Shown here in pieces: positions 47,645 through 56,859 of a DNA stretch of 64,000 nt. Location of the stretch: contig JADKFU010000003.1 in assembly GCA_016717285.1 (NCBI GenBank), positions 53,792 to 117,791 of the forward strand, given 5' to 3'. A program made the position numbers and the translations under genes. This stretch comes from Chitinophagaceae bacterium (GTDB lineage: Bacteria; Bacteroidota; Bacteroidia; Chitinophagales; UBA10324). Within the stretch, counting starts at the first letter, position 1, and each line of letters starts with the position of its first letter. A model generated the notes under the pieces. That model had not been told where the DNA came from and searched no databases. It saw only the letters and a list, made by a program, of their open reading frames with translations.

Positions 47645-47686
47645 ATCAGTTTTTATCAGTTAAATCCGCGTCATCAGTGTTCCATT
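47645..47686. repeat. 42-bp direct repeat, right copy
   Basis: Twin of 47219-47260, lying between the dnaE stop and the GxxExxY start codon. Confidence 0.75.
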
Positions 47687-47690
47687 TTTT

Positions 47691-50600
47691 CTATGCATGA
47701 ACGGCCACACCTCTTCTCACTCCTTCAAAATTAAACTCCCGCACCACCTCATACTTTCCAAATTTCAATGCTGTTTCCTTTTTCAGCAGCAGCATGCTTC
47801 CGGCTACGAAAGAAGCGGTGTAGGGCCGCTCACAAAATATGGCGGAAGCACGGCTGAATTTTTCTTTGTCCAATCCACGTGCAATAGTAAGACGCGGTTT
47901 CAACATGAATGTGCCTTCCTTCGGTGCAAAGTGCAACTCCTTTTTCAAATCCGTTACTACATTCACAAGACCATATGGATTCAACACATCGATGTAAATG
48001 GTATGCGATGAAATGCTGTCGAAATTTTTCAACGACAGGTTAAAAGCGGCATGCCTTCCGGCCACGGCAGCAATTTGTTTAACCACTTCCGCTTCTTTTG
48101 CCCCGCTCATTAAAAAAGTACAGAGCGTAATATGTGGCTTAGAAACAACAGCCTGGTAATGATCGAAGTGCCGGTGAAAACTTTTCTTCAGCAATTCCAC
48201 TTCATTCCTGATATGCGGCGGCGGATTGATCACCAGTAAATATTGATACTGTTTGGAAGCAGGCACTAACACAGGTGTAATAACAGGATCAGGTCTCGAT
48301 CTCGCTTTTGTTTCCGCATCTTCTTCATACATCAGGTAGTCAAGCTTCTGCATCTCTGTAACATTGATAGAATAGAATCCGAATTCTTCCGCCACTTTTC
48401 CTTTGATGAGATAACATCCTTTGCCACGAAACGGAAAATTTTTAGTGGCGGCCGGAAAATGATTGGTATCGAAAAAGAATCCATTGCGATCGAGAAAGCA
48501 GCCGAACATCATCGGTTCGCCTTTTTTGGTGGAGGTAGGTTTACGGGTAACATAATAGCCTGTGATCTCAATCATCTTATTTTTGAGTGCTTTAAAATCG
48601 GCGGCAAGCAAATTTGATGGCAGTGGTTGTTTGATCAATTCAAAAGGAGAACACAATGGGAATCCCAGTATTTCAATGGCATCCTTTGCCTCTTCGAATG
48701 CATCACTGAATAATTCAGGCAATACATATTTTTTATTTTCTCCTTCAAATAATTCACTTCGTGCCACAGATTTTTTCTGGCGGCCCAGAATGGCATATAT
48801 ATCCCACAGCAGTTGTGTCTTGGTGCGGCCGGTAAACCGAAAAGCACCCATACGAATCAGGAGGCGCAATTGTTCGACGGGGATAGAAACCCGCCTGATA
48901 AAATTTTCGAGGGAAGAAAATTCACCATGGCGGTTGCGTTCTGCTACCATTTCCTGTTGTAACAAAAATTCAAATTCAGCAATCAGGTTTAAACCGAGAT
49001 AAATATTTTTTCCATGAATTGTTGTCAGCACATGGCTTTTGTTCACTTCCGGTGCATGAATGGTTGCGCCACACATGCGGGCTTCATGAATGTAATATTC
49101 CTTGCCAAAAAAACCTCCTTCATTATTGATCACCGCTACCATATACTCCAGCGGATAATGCGTTTTTAAAAACATACACTGATAACTTTCAACGGCATAC
49201 GATGCGGAGTGTCCTTTTGCAAAGGCATATCCTCCGAAAGTTTCCATCTGGAACCAAATCTTGCTGATCAGATCTTCTGCCTTTCCTTTTTCACGGCAGT
49301 TGGAAAAGAATTTTTCTTTCACCTCCAGAAACTCCTGTCTCCCGCGGTATTTTCCGCCCATACCTCTCCGCAGTTTGTCTGCTTCTTCATACGAAAAGCC
49401 ACCAAAATTATAAGCTACTTTGATCACATCTTCCTGGTACACCATCACCCCGAATGTTTCTTCCATAATCGCCCACAATTCAGGAATCGCGCGCGATTTA
49501 CCATGATCCGGCTCATGAAACCGTTTAATGTATTCCTGCATCATGCCGCTCTGCGCCACGCCGGGCCGGATGATGGAACTCGCTGCAACAAGGTCGAGAT
49601 ATTGTTCTGCTTTCAGCTTGGTGAGTAACATGCGCATAGCAGGAGATTCCACATAAAAGCAACCCATCAGTTTCGCCTGCTTCAGATTTTCACGTACGGC
49701 TTCATCCTTCATGAACTTTTTTACATCATGAATGTCAATATGCTTGTCCTGATTTTCCTGTATGATGTTAACGGCATCTCTCATTTTACCCAATCCACGC
49801 TGACTGAGAATATCAAATTTCGCAAAGCCGGCATCTTCCGCTTCCTGCATGCTGAATTGCGTAAGCGGAAATCCTTTGGGCGGGTTGCTCATCGCAGTGT
49901 AGTACGCCATTGGTTTTTCAGCAATCAAAATTCCTCCGGCATGAATACTTAAATGAGCGGGAAATGTTTTGAGTACATTTTTGTATTGATAAATAAGTTG
50001 GGTGATGTGATCAGGTGCTTGCTGCAGGTTCCGGTAATCCTGCAGTGCATCAATTTCCGCTTTGGGTAAACCGAAAACTTTTCCAAGCTCGCGCAGCAGG
50101 GAATCATCTTTCATCTCACTGTAGGTAGCAAGCAAGGCGGTGCGTGACTTTCCATGTTTCCGGAAAATGTGTTCAATTATCTCGTTACGTTCGTCAGAAG
50201 AAAAATCAATGTCGAAGTCGGGAGGATTTTTACGGGAAGGATTAATGAATCGCTCGAAGTACAAATCCAGTTCTATGGGATCAACATCGGTAATCCGCAA
50301 GAGATACGCCACCATGGAATTAGCGCCACTGCCTCTGCCGACGTAAAAGAAATTTTTACGCCGCGCAAACTCAATGATATCATGATTGATGAGAAAGTAG
50401 GAGCTGAATTGTTTCTGCGAAATCACCTCAATTTCTCTTTTGTAGCGGTCCCTGATTTTCTGATCCGCATTCGTATATCGCTTTGTCATTCCCTCTTCAC
50501 ACAACTGCACGAGCTTCTCACGGTCTTCTGCTACACTACCGAGGAAATGTTTTTTGTTTTTGTTTTCGCCGAATTCGAAATCGATTATTGCGCATTCATC

Positions 50601-51307
50601 CAGCAATTTTTCGGTGTTGTAAATAATTTGCGGAAAATCCCGGTACAGCGACAACAATGCTTCTTCAGGCATCATGATTTCATCGGGTGAAGCCTGTTCT
50701 TCTATAGAAAGTTTGCTCAGCACAATGTTGTTATCCATTGCACGCAGCAGGCGATGCGCATTGAAATCGATTTTATTTCTAAAAGTAACCGGCGCCAGCA
50801 CAACCAGTTTATCAGGATAATTTTTCCAGGAAGAAAATTTTAGCCGGTTGAGGTCAGAAGGTTTGATGCCGATATATTCGTTTGCACTCAGTGGTTTTTC
50901 CTTTATGAAATCTACAGGCAGCGAAGCGAACGGATACACAACAAATACTTCTTCGAACTCCGGTGCGCGGTCAGGGATTTTTATTGCTCTTGCCGTCAGT
51001 CCTTTTTCTACTTCCTGCAGACAAAAGGTGAGAAAATTATTCAGCTCAAAAAAACCATCGTGATTTTTGGCGATGCCGATAAATTTTTGCTGTACACCGT
51101 TTCTGAAATCAATGCCGCAAACCGGTTGTACCGGATATTTTCCGGATACTCTTTGGCAAAGCGGTGACAATCGAGAATAGCGGAAGTATTGTTGATGTCG
51201 CTCACCACCATTTTCCGCACGTTATTCACTGTTGCTTCACGAAGCAATTCTTCCGGTTTCATCGAGCCGAATTTAAAGCTGAAGCAGGTGTGGCAGTTGA
51301 GGTACAT
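47691..51307 (-). CDS. Error-prone DnaE-type DNA polymerase III alpha subunit fused to a 2H-phosphoesterase-like domain, one frameshift
   Basis: About 1205 residues. The start 'MYLNCHTCFSFKFGS' (51307) begins a PHP domain. A base lost in the CCGG at 51131-51134 splits it from the main frame (51170-47691). The core has 'PPDFDIDFSSDERNEI' with catalytic Asp residues, 'YVGRGSGANSMVAYLLRI' and 'GYAFAKGHSASYAV', then helix-hairpin-helix and OB domains. The last ~188 residues (coding about 47694-48257) are a 2'-5' RNA-ligase-like fold: 'KPHITLCTF' gives one H-x-T; the second reads 'KPRLTIARG', with Arg for His. It probably does translesion synthesis with DinB. Confidence 0.85.
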
Positions 51308-51376
51308 GGTTGCAGTTACATTTTCAACATTCGTGTTTAGCAATACTATTTCTATGTAGCATGCGACGATAATTTC

Positions 51377-51683
51377 GCCCCTACAGGGCTCTGTTGCTTG
51401 TGATTTTTTTCTACCATAATTTCGCCCCTACGGGGCTTTGTTGATCTTCTGATTTTTTCTGCCATAATGCTGACCTTACATTGCCTGATGAATTATCAAT
51501 CTGTTTTCCTCTGCCCTAATTTCGCTCCTACGGAGCTCAGGCAATTAGCAACCTGCTTTTCTCTATCCTGAAATCCAACTTTTTTCATTTTGTTTGCCCC
51601 TCAAGCATTGTGTTGCAGTAAGCCCCAGCGGGGCGACATTATGGTAGAAAGCAATCGTCCTGTGAGCAGAGCCCTGTAGGGGC
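51377..51683. repeat. Five dispersed RAYT-type hairpin repeats
   Basis: Hairpins at 51377-51389, 51424-51436, 51524-51536, 51622-51634 and 51671-51683. The stems read GCCC(C)/GGGC, GCCCC/GGGGC, GCTCC/GGAGC, GCCCC/GGGGC and GCCCT/GGGGC, with flanking ATAATTTC or GACATTAT text in either orientation. They occupy the region 51308-51794 between dnaE and the transposase gene, where I see no other gene. Confidence 0.8.
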
Positions 51684-51794
51684 GACATTATTTTCATTAC
51701 GGTTCTTAATGACGAGATTAGCATGTTAGTCCTCCGGTTCATTCTACATTTTTTATTATCCTCTATCATAACCTTCTCGTTAGATTTATTTTCA

Positions 51795-52256
51795 CTAATC
51801 ATAAAACTCAAAGAGGTATTGTGATTCGAATTTAATTCCTGCCTTCCGCAACATCTCCAGGTATTCTTCACGAAACGATTTTTTACGGTGGTGCTGCTCT
51901 TGATTCATAATGTATTTAATCACACTGTCCCGTTGTGATTTTGAATAAGAGAATGCTGCATATCCATCCTGCCAGTTAAATTTTCCTTTTATAAACCCTC
52001 TTTCATTGATCCATTTGGAGGAACCGGCCTTTATGTCGCGAACCAAATCAGATATACACATGGAGGGTTCTAATCCAAAGAAAACATGGAGATGATCTGT
52101 CGATCCATTCACTGCCAATGATTTTTGTTTATTGTCATTGACAATACCAGCAATGTATTTATGTAATTCGTCGCGAAATTTTTGAATGATGATGTTTTCC
52201 CGTCCTTTAACGGCGAAAACCACCTGAATGGAAATTTGTGAATACGTGTTGGCCAT
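51795..52256 (-). CDS. REP-associated / IS200-like tyrosine transposase (RAYT)
   Basis: 153 residues, Y1_Tnp fold. HUH-type motif H55-L-H57 in 'STDHLHVFFG', and candidate catalytic Tyr115 in the helix 'IKYIMNQEQHH'. 'DGYAAFSYSKSQ' is typical of the family. These enzymes cut single-stranded hairpins. No IS ends are seen; instead hairpin repeats lie on both sides, which fits a REP-associated single-copy transposase. It sits between dnaE and dinB on the same strand. Confidence 0.88.
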   Translation of the reverse strand: MANTYSQISIQVVFAVKGRENIIIQKFRDELHKYIAGIVNDNKQKSLAVNGSTDHLHVFFGLEPSMCISDLVRDIKAGSSKWINERGFIKGKFNWQDGYAAFSYSKSQRDSVIKYIMNQEQHHRKKSFREEYLEMLRKAGIKFESQYLFEFYD

Positions 52257-52339
52257 TGATATAATTATTTTGTTGTGATTTAAATGTTGTTGATGCTACC
52301 ATAATGTCCTGGCTGGTTGTCGTTGTTGCGGTTGTTCTT

Positions 52340-52655
52340 CTGATTTTTTTCTACATAATGTCCGGGTGTTCTTCTGATTTGTTTCTACCATATGCTGGGG
52401 CTTGGTTGTTCTTCTGATTTGTTTGCTACCATAATGTCGCCCCGCTGGGGCTTGGTTGTTCTTCTGATTTGTTTTCTACCATAATGTCGCCCCGCTGGGG
52501 CTTGGTTGTTCTTCTGATTTGTTTTCTACCATAATGTCGCCCCGCTGGGGCTTGGTTGTTCTTCTGATTTGTTTTCTACCATAATGTCGCCCCGCTGGGG
52601 CTTGGTTGTTCTTCTGATTTGTTTTCTACCATAATGTCGCCCCGCCGGGGCTTGA
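52340..52655. repeat. 50-bp tandem array with hairpin in each unit
   Basis: Four identical 50-base units at 52441-52640, a nearly identical truncated one before (52391-52440), a partial one after with C for T (from 52641), and decayed copies back to about 52340. Each unit has GCCCCGCTGGGGC and TTGTTCTTCTGATTTG text. It lies upstream of the RAYT start and downstream of dinB. Confidence 0.9.
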
Positions 52656-52746
52656 TTCATTTTCCATTTATGTTTTTTATTTAATCCTGCCCGGACGGAT
52701 TTAGACCTTTGCGCAGACCGTCCCGACATGCCGGGAACGGTCGTGC

Positions 52747-53985
52747 TCAGGCCATCGCTACATTTTTCTTTTGTACACCTCCTGCCACCGTTTTCCGTAT
52801 GCCATTAAACGGATTGAAATCCCGCAACTGAAATCCCATACCTGCTGCACGCACTACTGAATTGTCGCCATACTTTTTCCGCAGCCGGTCCATGGCCTGG
52901 TAGAGTTGTATTTGTTCCAGTGAATCTTCAAATAAATTGATCTGGTAACCGCCACCTACCAGATGACTGAACCGCACGCCTACCAGGCGGATCAGCATGC
53001 GGCGGTTGTACAGCTTGTCGAATAATTCCTTTACCCTTGGAATCAGGTGGTGATCACATGAAGTGTAAGGAATACGCGATTGCATGGTGTGCGTATCGAA
53101 ATTGCTATAGCGGATTTTCACCGTCACGCAACTGGCCAGTTTGTTTTCATCGCGTAACTGGAAGAGCAATGCCTCCGTCATACGGATGAGGATGGATTTA
53201 ATCTTTGTGATATCAATGGTGTCCTGGTCGAAGGTTTCTTCCGATGAAATAGATTTTCGTTCGCTGTATGGAATCACCGGTGTATCATCAATGCCATTTG
53301 CCTTCTGCCAGATGGTGACGCCATTTTCACCCAATACATCCTTCATCAACTCCACAGGCATTTGTTGCATCGTATGAATTTTTTCAATCCCCATCTGCCG
53401 CAAAATGTGATACGTTTTTTCTCCCACCATCGGAATTTTGCTCACGCTCATCGGTGCTAAATAGTCTTTCTCTGTTCCGCGGTCTACTTTCCGGTTACTG
53501 TCAGGTTTTACATCATCCGTAGCCACTTTCGAAACCGTTTTATTCACTGATAATCCAAACGAGCTGGGCAACCCTGTTTCCTTTCTCACCTTGTGCCACA
53601 GTTCAGTGGCCCATTTATAACAGCCGAAAAATTTATCCATGCCAGTGAGGTCCATATAAAATTCATCTACAGATGCTTTTTCATACAGCGGCACTTTCTC
53701 GCGGATGATCTCTGTTACTTCATCTGACTTTTTAGTATACATCTCGTAATCGCCATGCACAATCAATGCTTCGGGACACAATCGCTTGGCAAGCTTCATA
53801 GGCATGGCCGAATGGATACCATACTTGCGGGCTTCGTAACTACAGGCCGCCACTACGCCACGGTCGCTGCTGCCACCAACCAGCACGGGTTTGCCATTAA
53901 GGGCAGGATTCATCAACCTCGATACTGCTACAAAGAAGCAATCGAGATCAAGGTGGACTATGGTTTTATCCGGAGATAGGATCAT
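52747..53985 (-). CDS. dinB: DNA polymerase IV (Y family)
   Basis: 412 residues with intact catalytic acids: D13 and D15 in 'HLDLDCFF', D107 and E108 in 'ASVDEFYMD'. F18 is the likely steric gate. Little-finger domain follows, and 'QINLF' near residue 365 is a clean sliding-clamp-binding motif. It carries out translesion synthesis. It heads the minus-strand cluster that continues with the RAYT, dnaE, GxxExxY and S24 genes. Confidence 0.95.
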   Translation of the reverse strand: MILSPDKTIVHLDLDCFFVAVSRLMNPALNGKPVLVGGSSDRGVVAACSYEARKYGIHSAMPMKLAKRLCPEALIVHGDYEMYTKKSDEVTEIIREKVPLYEKASVDEFYMDLTGMDKFFGCYKWATELWHKVRKETGLPSSFGLSVNKTVSKVATDDVKPDSNRKVDRGTEKDYLAPMSVSKIPMVGEKTYHILRQMGIEKIHTMQQMPVELMKDVLGENGVTIWQKANGIDDTPVIPYSERKSISSEETFDQDTIDITKIKSILIRMTEALLFQLRDENKLASCVTVKIRYSNFDTHTMQSRIPYTSCDHHLIPRVKELFDKLYNRRMLIRLVGVRFSHLVGGGYQINLFEDSLEQIQLYQAMDRLRKKYGDNSVVRAAGMGFQLRDFNPFNGIRKTVAGGVQKKNVAMA

Positions 53986-54122
53986 GACTACATTACAATC
54001 AAAATGAAGGATTGTAATTTAATCAATAGTTTGAGAAACGGAAAAAAATCTTGTCGGGAATGATAAACCCTTCATTCCAAATATCATCCTTAACTTCTAG
54101 TAATCAAAACAGCAATATTCTG

Positions 54123-54479
54123 TTACGATAACAACACTTCAGCAGGAACGCCCAACTGACGATGAAATAGACGAGCCATTTCCAAGGTCATAGGTTTTTT
54201 ACGATTGAGAATAGCAGACACATACCCTTTGTTACCTATCTTGCCTACAAGGTCCTTATTCTTCCATCCATTTTCTTTCATCTTCAATTTAACCGCTTCA
54301 ATTGGATCAGGATAAGGAATAGGATAATGCTCATCTTCATATTTTTCTATCAGAAGAAGAGCAATCTCTAATTGCTCACCCGCAGGAGAATCGCGTCTGA
54401 TTTTTTTATCGAACTGAACATCTACCCAATTGAGCAGGGCCTCATATTCCTTTTTTGTTTTGATAGTTTTAAGTTTCAT
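54123..54479 (-). CDS. higA: HigA-family antitoxin
   Basis: 118 residues. The N-terminal ~65 residues are helical, and the C-terminal HTH ('GWKNKDLVGKIGNKGYVSAILNRKK', in parts) matches the HigA/XRE group that binds its own promoter. Its ATG overlaps the toxin stop by 4 bases (54476-54479), the usual HigB-HigA order with the toxin first. It neutralises the upstream toxin and probably represses the operon. Confidence 0.9.
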   Translation of the reverse strand: MKLKTIKTKKEYEALLNWVDVQFDKKIRRDSPAGEQLEIALLLIEKYEDEHYPIPYPDPIEAVKLKMKENGWKNKDLVGKIGNKGYVSAILNRKKPMTLEMARLFHRQLGVPAEVLLS

Positions 54480-54787
54480 CTTTTCTTGTATTGAATAGTA
54501 GTTACTTTAATCTTGTTGTATTCCGAATGTGTACCAAACCATTTTATCTGAATAATCCTGAATTCAAAAACAAATCGTACTACTAAACGAAATTTGTTAC
54601 CCATAATATTAAACACTACACGGTCATCACCTACAATACTGGCATTCCCGTAGATTCTCTTTAACTCATTAAAATTCTTTAACTCTGACTTCAATAATTC
54701 ATGGTACCATTCATACAACGCATTAGCTGCCTCAGGATACCGGTTACTAAAGTCCAGGAGTGTTTTTCTGGTAATGATATTGAACAC
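54476..54787 (-). CDS. higB: HigB-family mRNA interferase toxin
   Basis: 103 residues, RelE-like fold of the HigB_toxin group: 'SNRYPEAANALYEWYHELLK' (in parts), 'VFNIMGNKFRLVVRF' and a 'WFGTHSEYNKI' end with the His. It would cleave mRNA on the ribosome when free. First gene of a type II toxin-antitoxin operon with higA. Confidence 0.9.
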   Translation of the reverse strand: MFNIITRKTLLDFSNRYPEAANALYEWYHELLKSELKNFNELKRIYGNASIVGDDRVVFNIMGNKFRLVVRFVFEFRIIQIKWFGTHSEYNKIKVTTIQYKKR

Positions 54788-54853
54788 GCCATAAAAATAT
54801 AAAGTTTTCTATTGGAAAACTAATATTCTTCATCAAAAAGACGATCTGAATAA

Positions 54854-55120
54854 CTTTTTGATCCGGATACCTGTAATGGGGAAAGCAGGAGCTTTACACT
54901 GATCATTCCTTCTTATTATACGGATGACGATGGTGGGCGTGGGCTGATGGTAGAACTTACCTCTACCGATCGCTCCACATTTTTATACAATGAATCGCTC
55001 CGGATACAAAATAACACGGAAGGAAATCCATTTGCAGAGCCGGCGCCTGTTTTCAATAACATTGAAATGGGATATGGTATTTTTGGTTCCAGGGTAATTG
55101 CCAGAGACAGCATTTATTAG
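54854..55120 (+). pseudogene. C-terminal remnant of a DUF4249 outer-membrane-type protein
   Basis: About 88 codons in one frame from a TAA at 54851-54853 to the TAG at 55118-55120. The segment 'LFDPDTCNGESRSFTLIIP' and the ending 'NPFAEPAPVFNNIEMGYGIFG' are typical of the end of DUF4249 proteins, which accompany TonB-type receptors. The first ~300 residues are missing and the toxin-antitoxin operon lies where they should be. Confidence 0.6.
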
Positions 55121-55282
55121 CGCTTGTTTATTGTAGCTATTGAATTGTAAAATGTTGGTTGAAAATTTTTCCTTTCATTCCTTTCATAGAACTATTCTTT
55201 TCTATTTACTTTCGTGGCGAACACAATGTGAACGAGGGTTCACAGCTATAAATCAATCAACGACCATTCAACTCAACCAACC

Positions 55283-56650
55283 ATGAGAAAATTTCTGATC
55301 AATGGAATCCAATTTATTACGGGCATCACTCCAATGATTATGCTTTTTATCCTAACGCCGCTGCTGAAGGCAAATGCTCAATCGTCATTTACACTCTCCG
55401 CAATCATAAGACCGAGATTTGAATTGCAATACGGTTACAGGGTGCCGCCTGATTCGCTGAGTGATCCACAGCTTCTTTTTTCGCAACGTACCCGCCTGAA
55501 TGCAGCTTATAACAGTGACAGGTTTAATGCCTTCCTCAGCTTTCAGGATGCACGCATCTGGGGCGACCAGATACAGGGAACCGATGTTCCTTCGCTGGGA
55601 ATACATGAAGCATGGGTACAATATAATTTTAACAAGAAGATCGGACTGCGGTTAGGACGCCAGGAATATAAATATGACAACAAGCGACTGCTTACGGATG
55701 GCGACTGGCCGCAACAAGGTCGTTCGCATGATGGAGGTATGCTTAAGCTGGCACTGGATCGCGGCTGGAAGATTGACCTGGCCGCTTCTTACAACCAAGA
55801 AAAACAAACTTACTTTAACAACTTTTACTCTTTATCCAATTACAAAACACTCGATTTTTTATGGGTGAACAAAACAAAAACGGACAGCAATTACAATTAC
55901 AGTGCATCAGCACTTATCCTGGCTGATGGTAATCAGTCGCCTGACACCACCGGAATTATCATGCGATATACCTATGGCATCAACACTGCTTTTGACCATC
56001 ATAAGTGGGGGCTTAACCTGGAGGCTTACGGGCAAAGCGGCCGCACGCGCACCATTAATCAAAGCGGCAACATTGTGCCCGATTCTTTCCAAACCGTAAA
56101 GGCCTTTATGTTTTCAGTGAACCCCTGGGTAGAAGTATTCAGAGATTTCCAGATAGGTGTAGGTATTGATTACTTAACAGGAAGCGATGCGCTTGATACT
56201 TCAAGTACAGGTACTACTAACATGTTTAATCCGCAGTATGGCGCCGGTGATAAATTTTATGGCAAGATGGATGTGTATGTGAATTTGCCAACTGATACAA
56301 GAAATGGAGGACTGATTGATGGATACTTATCAGTTAGGTATTTATACAAGAAATGGAACCTGTCGGCAGTGTATCACTATTATTCACTCGAAAACCAGGT
56401 AGAAGACGTTGAAAATCCGGGGCAGGCTCTCGGAAAAGCACTGGGAACAGAGTTGAACCTTGCCGCTATAAAAGACATTACCAAAGATGTGAATATTAAT
56501 ACCGGTGTGGCATTCTTCTTCCCAACCCGCTCCATGGAATTTGTAAAATCATCCGCTTTCTCACAATTGGGCGGACCGTTGATCACCGGTGTGTATGTGT
56601 ATGTGATGCTGACGTTTAAGCCGGTTTTCTTTAGTAAGAAGAGTGAGTAG
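55283..56650 (+). CDS. Alginate-export-type outer-membrane porin
   Basis: 455 residues. Signal peptide (about 1-33, 'KANAQ'). The mature part is a beta barrel with alternating aromatic strands, 'LRLGRQEYKYDNKRLLTDGDWPQQGRSHDGG' (in parts) being the hallmark of the alginate_exp/porin-like family, and a C-terminal 'YVMLTFKPVFF' strand. It would pass a solute, perhaps a sugar, through the outer membrane. Monocistronic. Confidence 0.82.
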   Translation: MRKFLINGIQFITGITPMIMLFILTPLLKANAQSSFTLSAIIRPRFELQYGYRVPPDSLSDPQLLFSQRTRLNAAYNSDRFNAFLSFQDARIWGDQIQGTDVPSLGIHEAWVQYNFNKKIGLRLGRQEYKYDNKRLLTDGDWPQQGRSHDGGMLKLALDRGWKIDLAASYNQEKQTYFNNFYSLSNYKTLDFLWVNKTKTDSNYNYSASALILADGNQSPDTTGIIMRYTYGINTAFDHHKWGLNLEAYGQSGRTRTINQSGNIVPDSFQTVKAFMFSVNPWVEVFRDFQIGVGIDYLTGSDALDTSSTGTTNMFNPQYGAGDKFYGKMDVYVNLPTDTRNGGLIDGYLSVRYLYKKWNLSAVYHYYSLENQVEDVENPGQALGKALGTELNLAAIKDITKDVNINTGVAFFFPTRSMEFVKSSAFSQLGGPLITGVYVYVMLTFKPVFFSKKSE

Positions 56651-56815
56651 CGAGCAGTGAGTCTTTAGTCGGAAGTCCTTAGTCCTTAGTTGGCTGACGC
56701 ATCATTTCATTTGTCATACTTATCCCTCATGGAAATGAACCAGACTAATGATCAATGACCAATGACCAATGACTATTCACCATTGACTATTCACCAACGA
56801 CCAATTGATTTTTGT
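56651..56815. repeat. TAGTCCTTAG / ATGACCA-type short repeats
   Basis: AGTAGCGAGCAGTGAG, CCTTAGTCCTTAG and AATGACCAATGACC units, degenerate and tandem. Same style as 15776-15860 and 45613-45735. Confidence 0.6.
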
Positions 56816-56859
56816 TATTCATCCAAGATGCGTTAATTTGCGGGCATTAAAACCAGCTC

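Noticed and set aside
52300..52655. CRISPR array
   Set aside because: Units are contiguous 50-base tandem copies with no variable spacers, and no cas genes are near.
52526..52729. A 67-codon minus-strand frame with repeated 'PSGATLW'-like text
   Set aside because: It is the 50-bp array read as protein; the repeats explain it fully.
53985..54122. Possible promoter or operator upstream of dinB
   Set aside because: I could not find a symmetric motif shared with the other cluster genes.
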